DNA of 44,351 nucleotides from Aquincolibacterium sp964606385 (GCA_964606385.1 CAZSFZ010000020.1:1-44351), one strand, 5' to 3'; numbered from the stretch's first letter, positions 30,481-39,057 are shown. Notes: generated by a model not told the origin, from the sequence alone. Made by a program: numbers and translations.

Positions 30481-31974
30481 TTAATCAGACTTCGGGAACG
30501 CCGCCCTGGTTTCCGCGGCTCGGGCGATCTTTTTTAGCATGCCGTGGAACACATAAGCGTGAAGCGGCAGAAGCAGGTACCAGTAAAGAAGACCGAAGAG
30601 GCCTTTGGGAATGTAGCGGGCGATCTGACGGAGCCGGCAGTTTTGGGGATCTTGGGGATCCTTTTCAATTTTGAATTCGAGCGTCGCGCGGCCCGGCAAT
30701 TTCATTTCCGCGATCAAAAAAAGATGGATTCCTTCGGTCACATGACCCACGCGCCAGAAATCCAGCGCGTCCCCCACCAGGATCTCCTGAACGCTTCTCC
30801 GGCCCCGCCTTAAACCCACTCCTCCGACCAGTCGATCCAGAAAACCGCGAAATCGCCAAAGACGGTCCGCGTGATACCATCCGGTCGTACCGCCGATCAC
30901 CTTGATCGTTTGCCAGACCGCTTCGGAAGAAGCCCGAACTCTGACGCAGCGGCTGTCCTTAAAAACGGTCCCGCCCGCCCATTGCGGGTCCCCGGGATAG
31001 ATCATCTCGACAGGCGGAATACCGCCCGCATCCGTCCAATGGGTCTTCACGGAATCTTCCTCAACTCTTTGCAGGGCAAGCCGGATGGCGGGGCGGCAAT
31101 CCAGAAGCTCCTGGGGCAGGATCTCCCGAATGCGGAAATCCTGACAGATCACGGGGTTCCGGAGCCCCTCCGCGAGGGCGTGCGCCATCGACGCGGGCAC
31201 GGGAGTGATAAAATGGATCCAGTAAGAACTGAGACGGGTCGAAAGGAACGGCACGGCGAAAAGGCGGCGTTTCGGAAGCCCGGCCTCCTCGGCATAGATC
31301 TCCATCAACTGCCTGTAATTCAACACATCCGGACCGCCAATATCGAATGTCTCGCCCGTTGTCGCGGGACATTCCAAACATCCTGTCAGATAGTTCAATA
31401 CATTACGGATCGCGATGGGCTGGCTCGGGGTCTCAAGCCATTTCGGGATCACCATCACGGGGAGCCGGTCCACAAGATACCGCACGATCTCAAACGACGT
31501 GCTTCCCGAGCCGATGATCATCGCCGCCCGGAGCACCGTCACGGGGACTTTTCCGGCCCGCAGAATAGCCGCGACTTCCGCGCGCGATCTCAAATGATGG
31601 CTGAGATCCGATTTGATGTCCCCAAGCCCGCCAAGATAAATAATGCGCTCAAGCTCCGCCTCCTCGGCCGCTTTGACCATATGGGCCGCTGCCTTCCGGT
31701 CCGCGTCCTCAAAATTCCTGGGCCGCGACATCATGGAATGAACAAGGTAATAAGCCGCGTGACATCCCGCGACGGCTTTACGAAGCGCCTCAAGATCCAA
31801 AAGATCGGACGCCACGAACTCCACCCCCGGCAGTCTGGCCCAGGGACGGCTTTTTAATTTGTCGATGGATCGCGCCATCGCACGGACGCGGTAGCCTTTT
31901 TCGAGAAGAAGCGGGATCAATCGCCCGCCCACATAACCCGTCCCGCCGGTCACAAGAATGGTTTTTGATTTCAT
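30481..31974 (-). CDS. SDR-type NAD(P)-binding protein fused to DUF2867
   Basis: 497 residues from the ATG at 31974; a GTG one codon earlier is equally possible. The N-terminal half is an atypical short-chain dehydrogenase Rossmann domain (T-G-G-T-G-Y-V-G-G-R-L at about 8-18, Y-L-V-H-S-M, and G-G-L-G-D). The C-terminal half, from about residue 330, is DUF2867 (V-R-A-S-S-E-A-V-W and W-Y-H-A-D-R-L-W-R-F-R-G). Fusions of this type are common and annotated as NAD(P)H-binding or DUF2867 proteins; the substrate is unknown. Begins 9 nt after the murB stop. Confidence 0.85.
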   Translation of the reverse strand: MKSKTILVTGGTGYVGGRLIPLLLEKGYRVRAMARSIDKLKSRPWARLPGVEFVASDLLDLEALRKAVAGCHAAYYLVHSMMSRPRNFEDADRKAAAHMVKAAEEAELERIIYLGGLGDIKSDLSHHLRSRAEVAAILRAGKVPVTVLRAAMIIGSGSTSFEIVRYLVDRLPVMVIPKWLETPSQPIAIRNVLNYLTGCLECPATTGETFDIGGPDVLNYRQLMEIYAEEAGLPKRRLFAVPFLSTRLSSYWIHFITPVPASMAHALAEGLRNPVICQDFRIREILPQELLDCRPAIRLALQRVEEDSVKTHWTDAGGIPPVEMIYPGDPQWAGGTVFKDSRCVRVRASSEAVWQTIKVIGGTTGWYHADRLWRFRGFLDRLVGGVGLRRGRRSVQEILVGDALDFWRVGHVTEGIHLFLIAEMKLPGRATLEFKIEKDPQDPQNCRLRQIARYIPKGLFGLLYWYLLLPLHAYVFHGMLKKIARAAETRAAFPKSD

Positions 31975-31983
31975 CACATGATC

Positions 31984-33018
31984 CTAGACCACGTTCACTT
32001 CAAATGAGAGCTCGATCCCGAATTTTTCACGCACACTGGCACGAACCGCCTCCGCGAATTGCAACACCTCCCGGCCCGTCGCTCCGCCGTAATTGACGAG
32101 CACGAGAGCTTGATCTTTATGGCATCCCACCCGGCCAAGGATCTTTCCTTTCCAGCCGCACTGCTCGATCAGCCATCCGGCGGGGATTTTCACGGTTCCG
32201 TCCGACTGCGGGTAATGCGACATGTTAAGATGCCGGTTCAAGAGATCTCTGAACCGGGCTTGGGAAACCGAAGGATTCTTGAAGAAACTCCCGGCATTGC
32301 CGAGTTTCTTTGGATCCGGCAGCTTGGCGCGACGGATCCGGCAGACCGCTTCATTTACGGCTTCCAAGGAAAGTTCCGGCGGCCTCATTTCCTCGAGAAC
32401 CTTACGAAGGTCCCCGTATTCCGTCCGGAACGCGTAACGGACGCCGGGAGCCGAGACCTTCGCGATCCTGAACGATACGGAGGTGATGATGAATTTTCCG
32501 CGGAACTTCCCCTTAAAAACGCTTTCCCGGTATCCGAAACCGCAGTCACGGGTGTTGAACGTGACAGAAGCGCCGGAGGCGATCTCGACCGCCTCAAGTT
32601 CGTGAAAGGTGTCTTTCAGTTCAGCGCCGTAAGCCCCGATATTCTGGACGGGGGCGGCCCCCACAAGCCCGGGGATCAGCGAAAGGTTCTCAAGTCCGCC
32701 GTAATTCCTCGCGATGCACCACTGGACGAATGCGTGCCAATCCTCGCCCGCCCCGGCCTTCACGGTCACCGTTTCCGGTGTTTCATTTATCACTTCAATG
32801 CCGGGGATCGCGTTCTTCACCACCCAGCCGTCAAAATCTCCCGTGAACAAAATATTACTGCCGCCGCCGAGCACAAGTTTTTTCTCCCGGGCGAATCGTC
32901 CGTCCCGGGACAACTCCTGAAATTCCTCCGCCGAGCGGATCTCGGAAAAATATTTCGCAGCCGCTTCGACGCCGAATGTATTGAGCGTTTTCAGGGAATG
33001 GCGTTCAACAGCGGTCAT
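31984..33018 (-). CDS. murB: UDP-N-acetylenolpyruvoylglucosamine reductase
   Basis: 344 residues. The start ATG at 33018 overlaps the stop of the nuclease-like gene by 4 nt (ATGA); a GTG at 33024 is an alternative. FAD-binding block L-G-G-G-S-N-I-L-F, then P-G-L-V-G-A-A-P-V-Q-N-I-G-A-Y-G, F-G-Y-R-E-S-V-F, the catalytic-Ser block G-N-A-G-S-F-F-K-N-P, and a C-terminal Glu in E-L-S-F-E-V-N-V. The length and the long C-terminal part fit the E. coli-type (type I) MurB. It reduces UDP-GlcNAc-enolpyruvate to UDP-MurNAc, the second committed step of peptidoglycan synthesis. Confidence 0.95.
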   Translation of the reverse strand: MTAVERHSLKTLNTFGVEAAAKYFSEIRSAEEFQELSRDGRFAREKKLVLGGGSNILFTGDFDGWVVKNAIPGIEVINETPETVTVKAGAGEDWHAFVQWCIARNYGGLENLSLIPGLVGAAPVQNIGAYGAELKDTFHELEAVEIASGASVTFNTRDCGFGYRESVFKGKFRGKFIITSVSFRIAKVSAPGVRYAFRTEYGDLRKVLEEMRPPELSLEAVNEAVCRIRRAKLPDPKKLGNAGSFFKNPSVSQARFRDLLNRHLNMSHYPQSDGTVKIPAGWLIEQCGWKGKILGRVGCHKDQALVLVNYGGATGREVLQFAEAVRASVREKFGIELSFEVNVV

Positions 33019-33590
33019 GCCCACAAGCCTTTCTTCTTCTCCCGGGCGTTCTCCTGGAGCTTCTGAAAAAGAGCTTCGAATTGCACATTCGGAGGAACGG
33101 TCCTCGCACGTGCAAACCCCATCTTGATCAGGGTGGCATTCAAAAAAATACGCAGCTGTCTTTCCTTTGTTTCAGGGCAAAGCTCCACGTGCCAGTCCTC
33201 GGGGATCTCCATATTGAGGCGGGGGTCCAGATAAAAATAAACATAGGCCAGCTTCCGGCCGGATTTCTCCTCCGTTTTTTCGTCGTACTCCAGCGCAACC
33301 TTCTCATTCTTGACCAGCTTACGCATAAATTTCGCCGCATCCTTGCCCGCCGCGATCAGGGCACCGGCCTCTTTGCCGGTGTCTTTCATGTCATCTTTGA
33401 GTTTCGCATTCTTCGACGAAGCCGGTACATCGATCCCGGTCAGGCGAACCGTTTTACCGTCTGAGAGTTTCAGAGTTTCGCCGTCGATCACGCCGGTCAC
33501 AGTCACAAATTCCGCGGCCCGGCAGACGCACGGCAGGGCAGCGGTAAAAACAAAGAGGCAGCCGAGAATGAAAAACGCTTGGGGCCTCAT
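33015..33590 (-). CDS. Secreted thermonuclease (SNase)-like protein
   Basis: 191 residues with a signal peptide about 1-25. SNase-fold blocks: V-T-G-V-I-D-G-E-T-L-K-L, V-R-L-T-G-I-D-V-P, G-R-K-L-A-Y-V-Y-F, and the C-terminal L-N-A-T-L-I-K-M-G-F-A-R with K-K-K-G-L-W. The two catalytic Arg positions are present, but the Glu that normally follows G-I-D-x-P is replaced (A-S-S) and the first metal Asp (D-G-D) is Glu. It may be weakly active or a binding protein. Coupled to murB by a 4 nt overlap. Confidence 0.75.
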   Translation of the reverse strand: MRPQAFFILGCLFVFTAALPCVCRAAEFVTVTGVIDGETLKLSDGKTVRLTGIDVPASSKNAKLKDDMKDTGKEAGALIAAGKDAAKFMRKLVKNEKVALEYDEKTEEKSGRKLAYVYFYLDPRLNMEIPEDWHVELCPETKERQLRIFLNATLIKMGFARARTVPPNVQFEALFQKLQENAREKKKGLWA

Positions 33591-33605
33591 GCGGGGTTCG
33601 AAAAT

Positions 33606-33770
33606 TTATTTCTTCTGCTCTGTTAGAAGACCGATGATCGTATCCAGCTTCGAAGAGATCTTCTGGAGGGACTCGAGCTGTTCCCGGGCCATCCGTTCCT
33701 GTTTTTCCTGCATTTGTTTCGCTTCCCCCGCGATCTTCGCCATATCTCCCAGCTTATTCAGATCAAACAT
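33606..33770 (-). CDS. 54-residue microprotein with YbaB-like N-terminal helix
   Basis: Opens M-F-D-L-N-K-L-G-D-M-A-K-I-A and continues as a Gln/Glu/Lys-rich amphipathic helix ending L-T-E-Q-K-K. A strong GGAGGACAGG Shine-Dalgarno precedes the ATG at 33770. The pattern of Met and Gln residues resembles the N-terminal helix of YbaB/EbfC, but the rest of that domain is absent. Lies 15 nt before the nuclease-like gene on the same strand. Function unknown. Confidence 0.6.
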   Translation of the reverse strand: MFDLNKLGDMAKIAGEAKQMQEKQERMAREQLESLQKISSKLDTIIGLLTEQKK

Positions 33771-33853
33771 CCTGTCCTCCCTTAAAAATTTCGAAGCATT
33801 ATGAAATCAGCGTCAGTTTTATTTGCCCGGCGCGGCCGCGCGGATGCTCTTTT

Positions 33854-34378
33854 TCAAACTTCTTTCCTTAAAAAGATATCTGTCCGTTTTCTCTGCGGTA
33901 AATGCAGGTCTGTCCCTGTTAGTGAAAGAAGGGGATGGTACACATAGGCGTAATGGATCGTCCTGCCTCCGATCGTCTCGGGATTCATGCTGACATAGGA
34001 TTCATACCGCGCGTTTGAAAGCTCCTCGGACACGCTGAACCCGAAAAAATCGTTCGGTGTCAGTTCGCGGTCGATGACCTTCATCCGGTAAGGCACCAGC
34101 ATATCCGCCGGAGGATCGAGCAAGATCTTTTGATACTGCCGGTATTGCTCTTCGGGAAGAAAAGCCTGATTGCCAAATGCTTCGAAGTCGTCCAAGGCCA
34201 ACGCCTCAAGATCCCCTTCCTGCACCGGTCCTTGATAGAGAGGCGCGTCATCCCTCAGCGCGATCTCCGGTTGGATCTCTCCGCCGTAAGCGGGAGCCGC
34301 ACACCCACATGCCAAGCACATCATGAAAAAGAGAACCGGCCCTTTTAAAATCGCCCCGCAATTTTTCCATACATCCAT
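33854..34378 (-). CDS. Putative secreted or lipoprotein of unknown function
   Basis: 174 residues. A hydrophobic N-terminus ends in C-L-A-C-G-C-A-A-P, so a lipoprotein signal is possible though the lipobox is not classical. The mature part is acidic and aromatic. No family recognised. An 83 nt gap with a GC palindrome (GCGCGGCCGCGC near 33828-33839) separates it from the microprotein gene. Confidence 0.6.
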   Translation of the reverse strand: MDVWKNCGAILKGPVLFFMMCLACGCAAPAYGGEIQPEIALRDDAPLYQGPVQEGDLEALALDDFEAFGNQAFLPEEQYRQYQKILLDPPADMLVPYRMKVIDRELTPNDFFGFSVSEELSNARYESYVSMNPETIGGRTIHYAYVYHPLLSLTGTDLHLPQRKRTDIFLRKEV

Positions 34379-34418
34379 AAATCATCCTCGCATGCTCATC
34401 CTCTTAGAGGATCATCTC

Positions 34419-34652
34419 TCATGCGTTTTCATCGATCACGACCTCATCCCTGATCTCTTCATCAAGGGACGGCTCCTCCGCGGCCCGGACATTCGCTTCT
34501 TCCATGGAGTCGATCGAGGCCTCCGCCGCGTTCATGCGTTGTTCCGCGGAAGCTTCTCCGCCGCTCAGAGACGGCCCGGCAATCCCCGCAACCGGCATTC
34601 CAAGAACAAGTGCTGCAAAGAGAAGAACGATAACAGCAGATTTAAGATCCAT
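34419..34652 (-). CDS. Small acidic secreted protein, unknown function
   Basis: 77 residues. Signal peptide about 1-25 (ends G-I-A), then an acidic Ser/Glu/Ala-rich tail. AGGAGGGTCGGGC-type Shine-Dalgarno upstream. It follows the receiver-PAS gene by 15 nt, so likely shares its transcript. No family recognised. Confidence 0.55.
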   Translation of the reverse strand: MDLKSAVIVLLFAALVLGMPVAGIAGPSLSGGEASAEQRMNAAEASIDSMEEANVRAAEEPSLDEEIRDEVVIDENA

Positions 34653-34667
34653 GCCCGACCCTCCTTT

Positions 34668-35441
34668 TTATGACTTCGAATCGCTGACAATATCCCGAAG
34701 CGTTAAGACAATATTCACGACTTCGTGGAAAGCATTCTCGAAAACCTCCAGGTGCACCTCCGCGCGCTGGATCACGGACCGTTCGGATGCTTTTTTCTCG
34801 ATCTTGAACTTTTTGGGGGCGGTCGTGCAGTCATTCAGTTCGCTCCAGGGGACTGAAACGGTATAGTGTTCGAAAATAAAATCCAGAAAATTGATCTTTT
34901 TGAATTCGGAGCCCGGCATCAGATAACGCTGGGCCGCCTGGTTGAGGTTGGTGATCACCCAATCCGTCCCGCACACGATCATCGGGTTCGAGGCGTAAAG
35001 AAAGACGGCGTTCCAGGCCGTCTCGTTCTCCTCAAGGGATTTCCGGTACCCGCTGATCTTCAAAAGCGAACGGACCCGTGCGATCAATTCGTTCTCGTCG
35101 AAAGGCTTTGAAATAAAATCGTCGCATCCGGCCTTCAACCCTTTGGCTTTGTCCTCAGCGGCGTGAAGCGCGGTCACGAGCACCACCGGGATATCGCGCG
35201 TCTTGTCCCGGGAACGAAGCTGTTCGAGCACCTCAAGGCCCGACATCTCCGGCATCATGATATCAAGCAACAGAAGGTCCGGGAGCCGCTGCGCGATACG
35301 GTTCAAAGCGTCTTCCCCGGAGGAGGAAAGCTCCAGGTCATACCCCAAAGGCGAAAGCAGCGCCTCCAAAAGTTCGAGGTTTTTTTTATCATCATCCACG
35401 CAAAGGATCAGCTGCTTTTTCTCGTTTTTCTCGGCTTTCAT
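34668..35441 (-). CDS. Response regulator: receiver domain plus PAS-like C-terminus
   Basis: 257 residues. Receiver domain 10-125 with D-D-D at 16-18, phosphoacceptor D60 (L-L-L-L-D-I-M-M-P), T90 and K112 (S-K-P-F). About 140-250 resembles a PAS domain (A-S-N-P-M-I-V-C-G-T-D-W-V-I-T-N-L-N-Q-A-A), with no DNA-binding or enzymatic domain. It may be a relay protein for the kinase encoded 50 nt upstream. AGGAGG Shine-Dalgarno. Confidence 0.85.
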   Translation of the reverse strand: MKAEKNEKKQLILCVDDDKKNLELLEALLSPLGYDLELSSSGEDALNRIAQRLPDLLLLDIMMPEMSGLEVLEQLRSRDKTRDIPVVLVTALHAAEDKAKGLKAGCDDFISKPFDENELIARVRSLLKISGYRKSLEENETAWNAVFLYASNPMIVCGTDWVITNLNQAAQRYLMPGSEFKKINFLDFIFEHYTVSVPWSELNDCTTAPKKFKIEKKASERSVIQRAEVHLEVFENAFHEVVNIVLTLRDIVSDSKS

Positions 35442-35491
35442 AAAAATCCTCCTGTAAATATCGGTTTGTTCCTAATCCTTGATCCAGACCC

Positions 35492-36595
35492 TCATGGACG
35501 CTCCGCGGGAACCGTGAAGTTGACCGTGGTGCCTTTATCGAGACCCTCGGACTCGATCCAGATCTTGCCGCCGTGAAGTTCGACGATTTTTTTCGCGATC
35601 GTAAGTCCCAATCCGGTCCCTTCCGTGCCTTTGGTATAGGCATTTTCGACGCGCGTGAAAGCCTCGAAAACACGCCCCTGATGCTCAGGCAAGATCCCGA
35701 TCCCCGTATCCCATACGGCAATCTCGATTCCCTCCCCGGTCCGGCGGGCCCGAAGTCCGACCTCTCCTCCTCCGGGAGTAAATTTGACAGCATTGGATAA
35801 CAGATTATAAATAACCTGTTTGAGCTTGTGCGGATCGGCCCGGATCTCCCCGAGGCCCTCCGAAAGCTCCATGGAAAAACGGATTTTTTCAGTGAGATCG
35901 AGGCTGGCTACAAGCTGGGGCACTTCTTCCAGAAACTTTGGAACGGAAAGTACGGAGGGATCAAGCCCCATCTTCCCGGACTCGACCCGAGCCAGGTCCA
36001 ACACATCTGTGATCAGAGAAAGAAGGTATTGCCCGCTTGTGAAGATGTTTTGAGCATATTTTTTTTGACGTTCGTTGAGAGAACCAAAGGATTCATTCGA
36101 AAGAACCTTGGAAAACCCCATGATCGAATTCAGGGGGGTCCGGAGTTCATGCGACATGTTCGCCAGAAACTCGTCTTTCGCCTTGCCCGCTTTCTGAAGA
36201 TCTTCCGAACGTTTACGCTCGATCGCATATCGCGAAGAGCGCACCAGCAGCGGCCCGTCGAACTTGCTTTTGACCAGATAATCCTCGGCCCCCATCTCGA
36301 GGGCCTTAAGAGCCGTTGCTTCGTCGTCGGTTCCGGTGATCACGACGATCGCGAGCTCCGACACGCTCCCCTGAAGGCTTTTCATCGTGTCGATCCCGCG
36401 GCTGTCCGGCAGATTGAAGTCCAGGAGCAGGAGGTCAAAGGTGTGCTGATGCAGCTGTTCCTGGGCGCCCTTGAGGGTCCCTTCGACCGCGAACTCATAA
36501 CGGTCGGGATTCTCGGCCTTCATCATCTCCTGCACGAGAAGCGCGTCATCCGGATTATCCTCGACCAACAATACCTTGATCTTCTGACCGGCCAT
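35492..36595 (-). CDS. Cytosolic receiver-histidine kinase
   Basis: 367 residues from the ATG at 36595 (GGGGA six nt upstream); longer in-frame starts exist but lie before the domain. N-terminal receiver 5-120 with phosphoacceptor D59 (L-L-L-L-D-F-N-L-P) and K109. HisKA H-box M-S-H-E-L-R-T-P with H149. HATPase boxes: N-L-L-S-N-A-V-K-F-T-P (N), W-D-T-G-I-G-I (G1), and G-T-G-L-G-L-T-I-A-K-K (G2). There is no transmembrane or separate sensor domain, so the input is probably phosphotransfer into the receiver. Pairs with the downstream receiver-PAS protein. Confidence 0.92.
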   Translation of the reverse strand: MAGQKIKVLLVEDNPDDALLVQEMMKAENPDRYEFAVEGTLKGAQEQLHQHTFDLLLLDFNLPDSRGIDTMKSLQGSVSELAIVVITGTDDEATALKALEMGAEDYLVKSKFDGPLLVRSSRYAIERKRSEDLQKAGKAKDEFLANMSHELRTPLNSIMGFSKVLSNESFGSLNERQKKYAQNIFTSGQYLLSLITDVLDLARVESGKMGLDPSVLSVPKFLEEVPQLVASLDLTEKIRFSMELSEGLGEIRADPHKLKQVIYNLLSNAVKFTPGGGEVGLRARRTGEGIEIAVWDTGIGILPEHQGRVFEAFTRVENAYTKGTEGTGLGLTIAKKIVELHGGKIWIESEGLDKGTTVNFTVPAERP

Positions 36596-36828
36596 TTTCA
36601 TCCCCATCTTGAAAAATTTATCTCGAAAATATTCCCATCGGACGCCCTTGAAAGTTCTGTGGCGGAAATTATACCTCATATAAAACAATAGCCTAAACAA
36701 AATACGTTTACTTGAAGCACCCTTTCTAAAATTAACCTTTTGGATTTAAATCCTATGTGCCGATAAACTACCGGGAATGTTTTCTATGAAATTTTAGAAG
36801 AAGAACTCAAAAAGCAAAGGAACCGGAC

Positions 36829-37185
36829 ATGAAACGAAATCTCTGGCTATGGGGGATCCTCACGGGCCTTCTCGTGGTGGGAGCCTTGGAAGCAACGGCG
36901 GCTGATGAGAACGCCTTTACAAAATTCGGACGCGGAATGGCGAACATCGTGACCTCTCCGGGGGAACTTTATACCCAGCCCCTCCTGCTCTCAAAAGACC
37001 ATGATCCCGCGACGGCTGTTTTTGGAGGGATCCTTAAAGGAACCGCTGTTTTCCTTGCGCGCGAATTAGCCGGCGTGTACGAGGTGGTCACATTCCCGGT
37101 CCCGGTCCCGAAGGGATACCGGCCTCTGATCCAGCCGGCCACCACGTTCACAGATTGGGACGCCCGCAAGCCGCAAAGCGCGTAA
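36829..37185 (+). CDS. Exosortase-system-associated protein, TIGR04073-like
   Basis: 118 residues. Signal peptide about 1-25. The conserved core F-G-R-G-M-A-N-I-V-T-S-P-G-E-L-Y and the end V-Y-E-V-V-T-F-P-V-P-V-P-K-G-Y-R-P-L-I-Q-P match my memory of the TIGR04073 family, found in exosortase-bearing and PVC-group genomes. Its biochemical role is unknown. AAAGGAACC precedes the ATG. It is a lone plus-strand gene divergent from the histidine kinase (233 nt apart) and ends at a terminator. Confidence 0.75.
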   Translation: MKRNLWLWGILTGLLVVGALEATAADENAFTKFGRGMANIVTSPGELYTQPLLLSKDHDPATAVFGGILKGTAVFLARELAGVYEVVTFPVPVPKGYRPLIQPATTFTDWDARKPQSA

Positions 37186-37216
37186 CAGGCTTTCCGCTCG
37201 GCTTTCTTTAAAACGT

Positions 37217-37256
37217 AAAAAGCGAAACTCTTTCACCGGGTTCCGCTTTTTATTTT
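37217..37256. terminator. Rho-independent terminator between converging genes
   Basis: AAAAAGCG (37217-37224) pairs with CGCTTTTT (37244-37251), extended by AAC/GTT across one mismatch, followed by a T-rich tract. Shared by the TIGR04073-like gene and the minus-strand gene ending at 37273. Confidence 0.8.
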
Positions 37257-37272
37257 TGAATACCGGGCTGTT

Positions 37273-37704
37273 TCATGAATTCGTTTTTTCTTCGAACAGT
37301 TCCTCTCGGATCCTTTTGTACTTCGCGTCATACCTGGATCCGGGGACCGGCTTCACGCGCTCCGAATAAACGTGAAGCATTTTCGAGTTAAAAACATCGA
37401 TGATCTTCAAATACCGGATGGCATTGTCCCCCTCTCCCTGCACTTCCCCACCAAGGTAAAAACACCGGCCCAGCCTGGAGTTATAATGATACCGGAAAGG
37501 AATTGCGGACAAGGACGACGGCGCGTACGGTTTGTGGATATCTTTTTCGACCTTTTCGGCCATTTCACGGCACGCCGCATCGTTGAGCGAAATTTCTTTG
37601 CGATCGATGGCCCTGGAAAGAGCAAATGAAAAATAAGTGATGAACGCTATTCCTGTAGCGAAAAATCCCAAGAGGAATATTAAAAGAAACCACCTTTTCA
37701 TCAA
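37273..37704 (-). CDS. Membrane-anchored protein of unknown function
   Basis: 143 residues. One N-terminal transmembrane helix (about 5-28), then a soluble domain of mixed structure with several Tyr and a pair of Cys (about 45 and 81). No family recognised. Same strand as the membrane gene that ends at 37738. Confidence 0.6.
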   Translation of the reverse strand: MMKRWFLLIFLLGFFATGIAFITYFSFALSRAIDRKEISLNDAACREMAEKVEKDIHKPYAPSSLSAIPFRYHYNSRLGRCFYLGGEVQGEGDNAIRYLKIIDVFNSKMLHVYSERVKPVPGSRYDAKYKRIREELFEEKTNS

Positions 37705-37737
37705 AGACCTCTCGGGTCGAACGGGCGTAACGCCGGA

Positions 37738-38289
37738 TCAGTACAATCGATTGAGGAAAGAAACCCAATCAAAGACCAAATTCATATACTTTGGGTAAAA
37801 AGCGAAGACAAAAAAACCGATCAGCGCTAACAAAAAAGTGGTCGCATAAGCGCGGACCGTCATATCGAGGACCCTTTCCCGCGCGTTCGCGGCGTTCTGC
37901 GAGGCCTCATCGACCTTGATCCGGTAGGCCTGTTGGGCTTCGGTAAGCTTCTTCTTTGCTTCTCCCAAGCAAAACCCCAGAGGGAAAAATACCGCGAAGA
38001 AGGTCCCAAGCATAACAAGCCTGCCAACCCCCTGTTTATGGATCGCCAAAAGCGACAGATCGACCGCCAGCGCCGTATAGGCGAGATAAACATAGAAAAA
38101 CAAAACTGTGGTCACGGCCGCGCCCGCAACAAATCTCCCGTGGCTGCATTTGCCGTATTCATTGGGAAGAATGATCAGTCGCCCCGGAAAGCTCAGGGCC
38201 ATCAGAACGTAAGGCACGATGATCTTGACGACGCCGCCCAGGGCCAGGAAGGCGATGATCGAAAACAATGTCCTCATCTGCATAAACAA
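37738..38289 (-). CDS. Multi-pass membrane protein of unknown function
   Basis: 183 residues with about four or five hydrophobic helices (near 7-33, 52-80, 88-108 and 147-170) and a charged helical stretch (K-K-K-L-T-E-A-Q-Q-A-Y-R) between the last two. No motif for a known transporter or enzyme. Confidence 0.6.
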   Translation of the reverse strand: MFMQMRTLFSIIAFLALGGVVKIIVPYVLMALSFPGRLIILPNEYGKCSHGRFVAGAAVTTVLFFYVYLAYTALAVDLSLLAIHKQGVGRLVMLGTFFAVFFPLGFCLGEAKKKLTEAQQAYRIKVDEASQNAANARERVLDMTVRAYATTFLLALIGFFVFAFYPKYMNLVFDWVSFLNRLY

Positions 38290-38343
38290 ATCTCTCTCTA
38301 ACTTCTATAGGATCCGGCGAGACTTCAGCGCGGACATCTTATC

Positions 38344-38607
38344 TTACAGATGGAATTTATCTTTTTTGCGCTCGAGCGTGTGGTGGAATTTATCTTCGAC
38401 ATCCGCGATGGCACCCTTCAGGGCGGCAAAGATCTTCGCCACCTGGTCGGCCGTGTAGGAGTATTGCGAGGTCGCCAGGTTCCCGATCAGCCGTATCTTG
38501 TCCAAAGTCGCCGCAACCCGCTGTTCGGCGAGACGCTTGAACCTTTCTTCCTTGGTTTCGCTGGGGAATGACCCTGCCCCTTCCCCGTCATTCACTTTCT
38601 CTTCCAT
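38344..38607 (-). CDS. Small helical protein of unknown function
   Basis: 87 residues, soluble and mostly helical, with the conserved-looking core R-V-A-A-T-L-D-K-I-R-L-I-G-N-L and Y-T-A-D-Q-V-A-K-I-F-A-A-L. I recall similar short hypothetical proteins with the pattern I-R-L-I-G-N-L-x-N and Y-x-Y in other bacteria, without known function. GGAGAGC precedes the ATG. Confidence 0.65.
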   Translation of the reverse strand: MEEKVNDGEGAGSFPSETKEERFKRLAEQRVAATLDKIRLIGNLATSQYSYTADQVAKIFAALKGAIADVEDKFHHTLERKKDKFHL

Positions 38608-38649
38608 AAAGAGCTCTCCTTTGACTGCGTCGCTAATACCGCTGGATAT

Positions 38650-39057
38650 CTAGGAACGAAGCACGAACGCGGCGGCGATACCGGCAACAACGAATTCCAC
38701 GAGCGCGCCGGCGAACCATCCCAACCCGAGGCTCAAGGGGACCGGCATCATGGCGTACATGGAAAAACCCATCGGCAGTGAAAAAATGAGCCCGACCGCG
38801 AGCCCGAAGCGGATCCCCTGCCCGAGCCATGCCTTGCCCGCCTCCCAGCCTTTACGGTAGAGCCAGACAAAAAGGCACGCGATCACGGCGTCTACGGACG
38901 CGATGACCCAGAGAAGCCCCTGCTGGTCCGAGGCCGGGCGCCAAAGCGCCGCCGTCTCGGCGTACAGGCCTCCCAACAGGATCCCGTGCAGGATATAATC
39001 CATAATGAGGAACAGCGCGAAAACGACGATCGACGCGGTCAATGTTTTCTTCTGCAT
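38650..39057 (-). CDS. Four-helix membrane protein of unknown function
   Basis: 135 residues with four transmembrane helices (about 7-27, 45-65, 80-104 and 108-132). The pattern resembles small DUF1761/DUF2177-type membrane proteins, but I cannot assign it. First helix contains M-D-Y-I-L-H-G-I-L-L. Confidence 0.6.
   Translation of the reverse strand: MQKKTLTASIVVFALFLIMDYILHGILLGGLYAETAALWRPASDQQGLLWVIASVDAVIACLFVWLYRKGWEAGKAWLGQGIRFGLAVGLIFSLPMGFSMYAMMPVPLSLGLGWFAGALVEFVVAGIAAAFVLRS

Noticed and set aside
33828..33839. GC palindrome after the 174-residue protein gene as a terminator
   Set aside because: The stem GCGCGGCCGCGC is not followed by a T-run on the minus strand, so it is not a standard rho-independent terminator.
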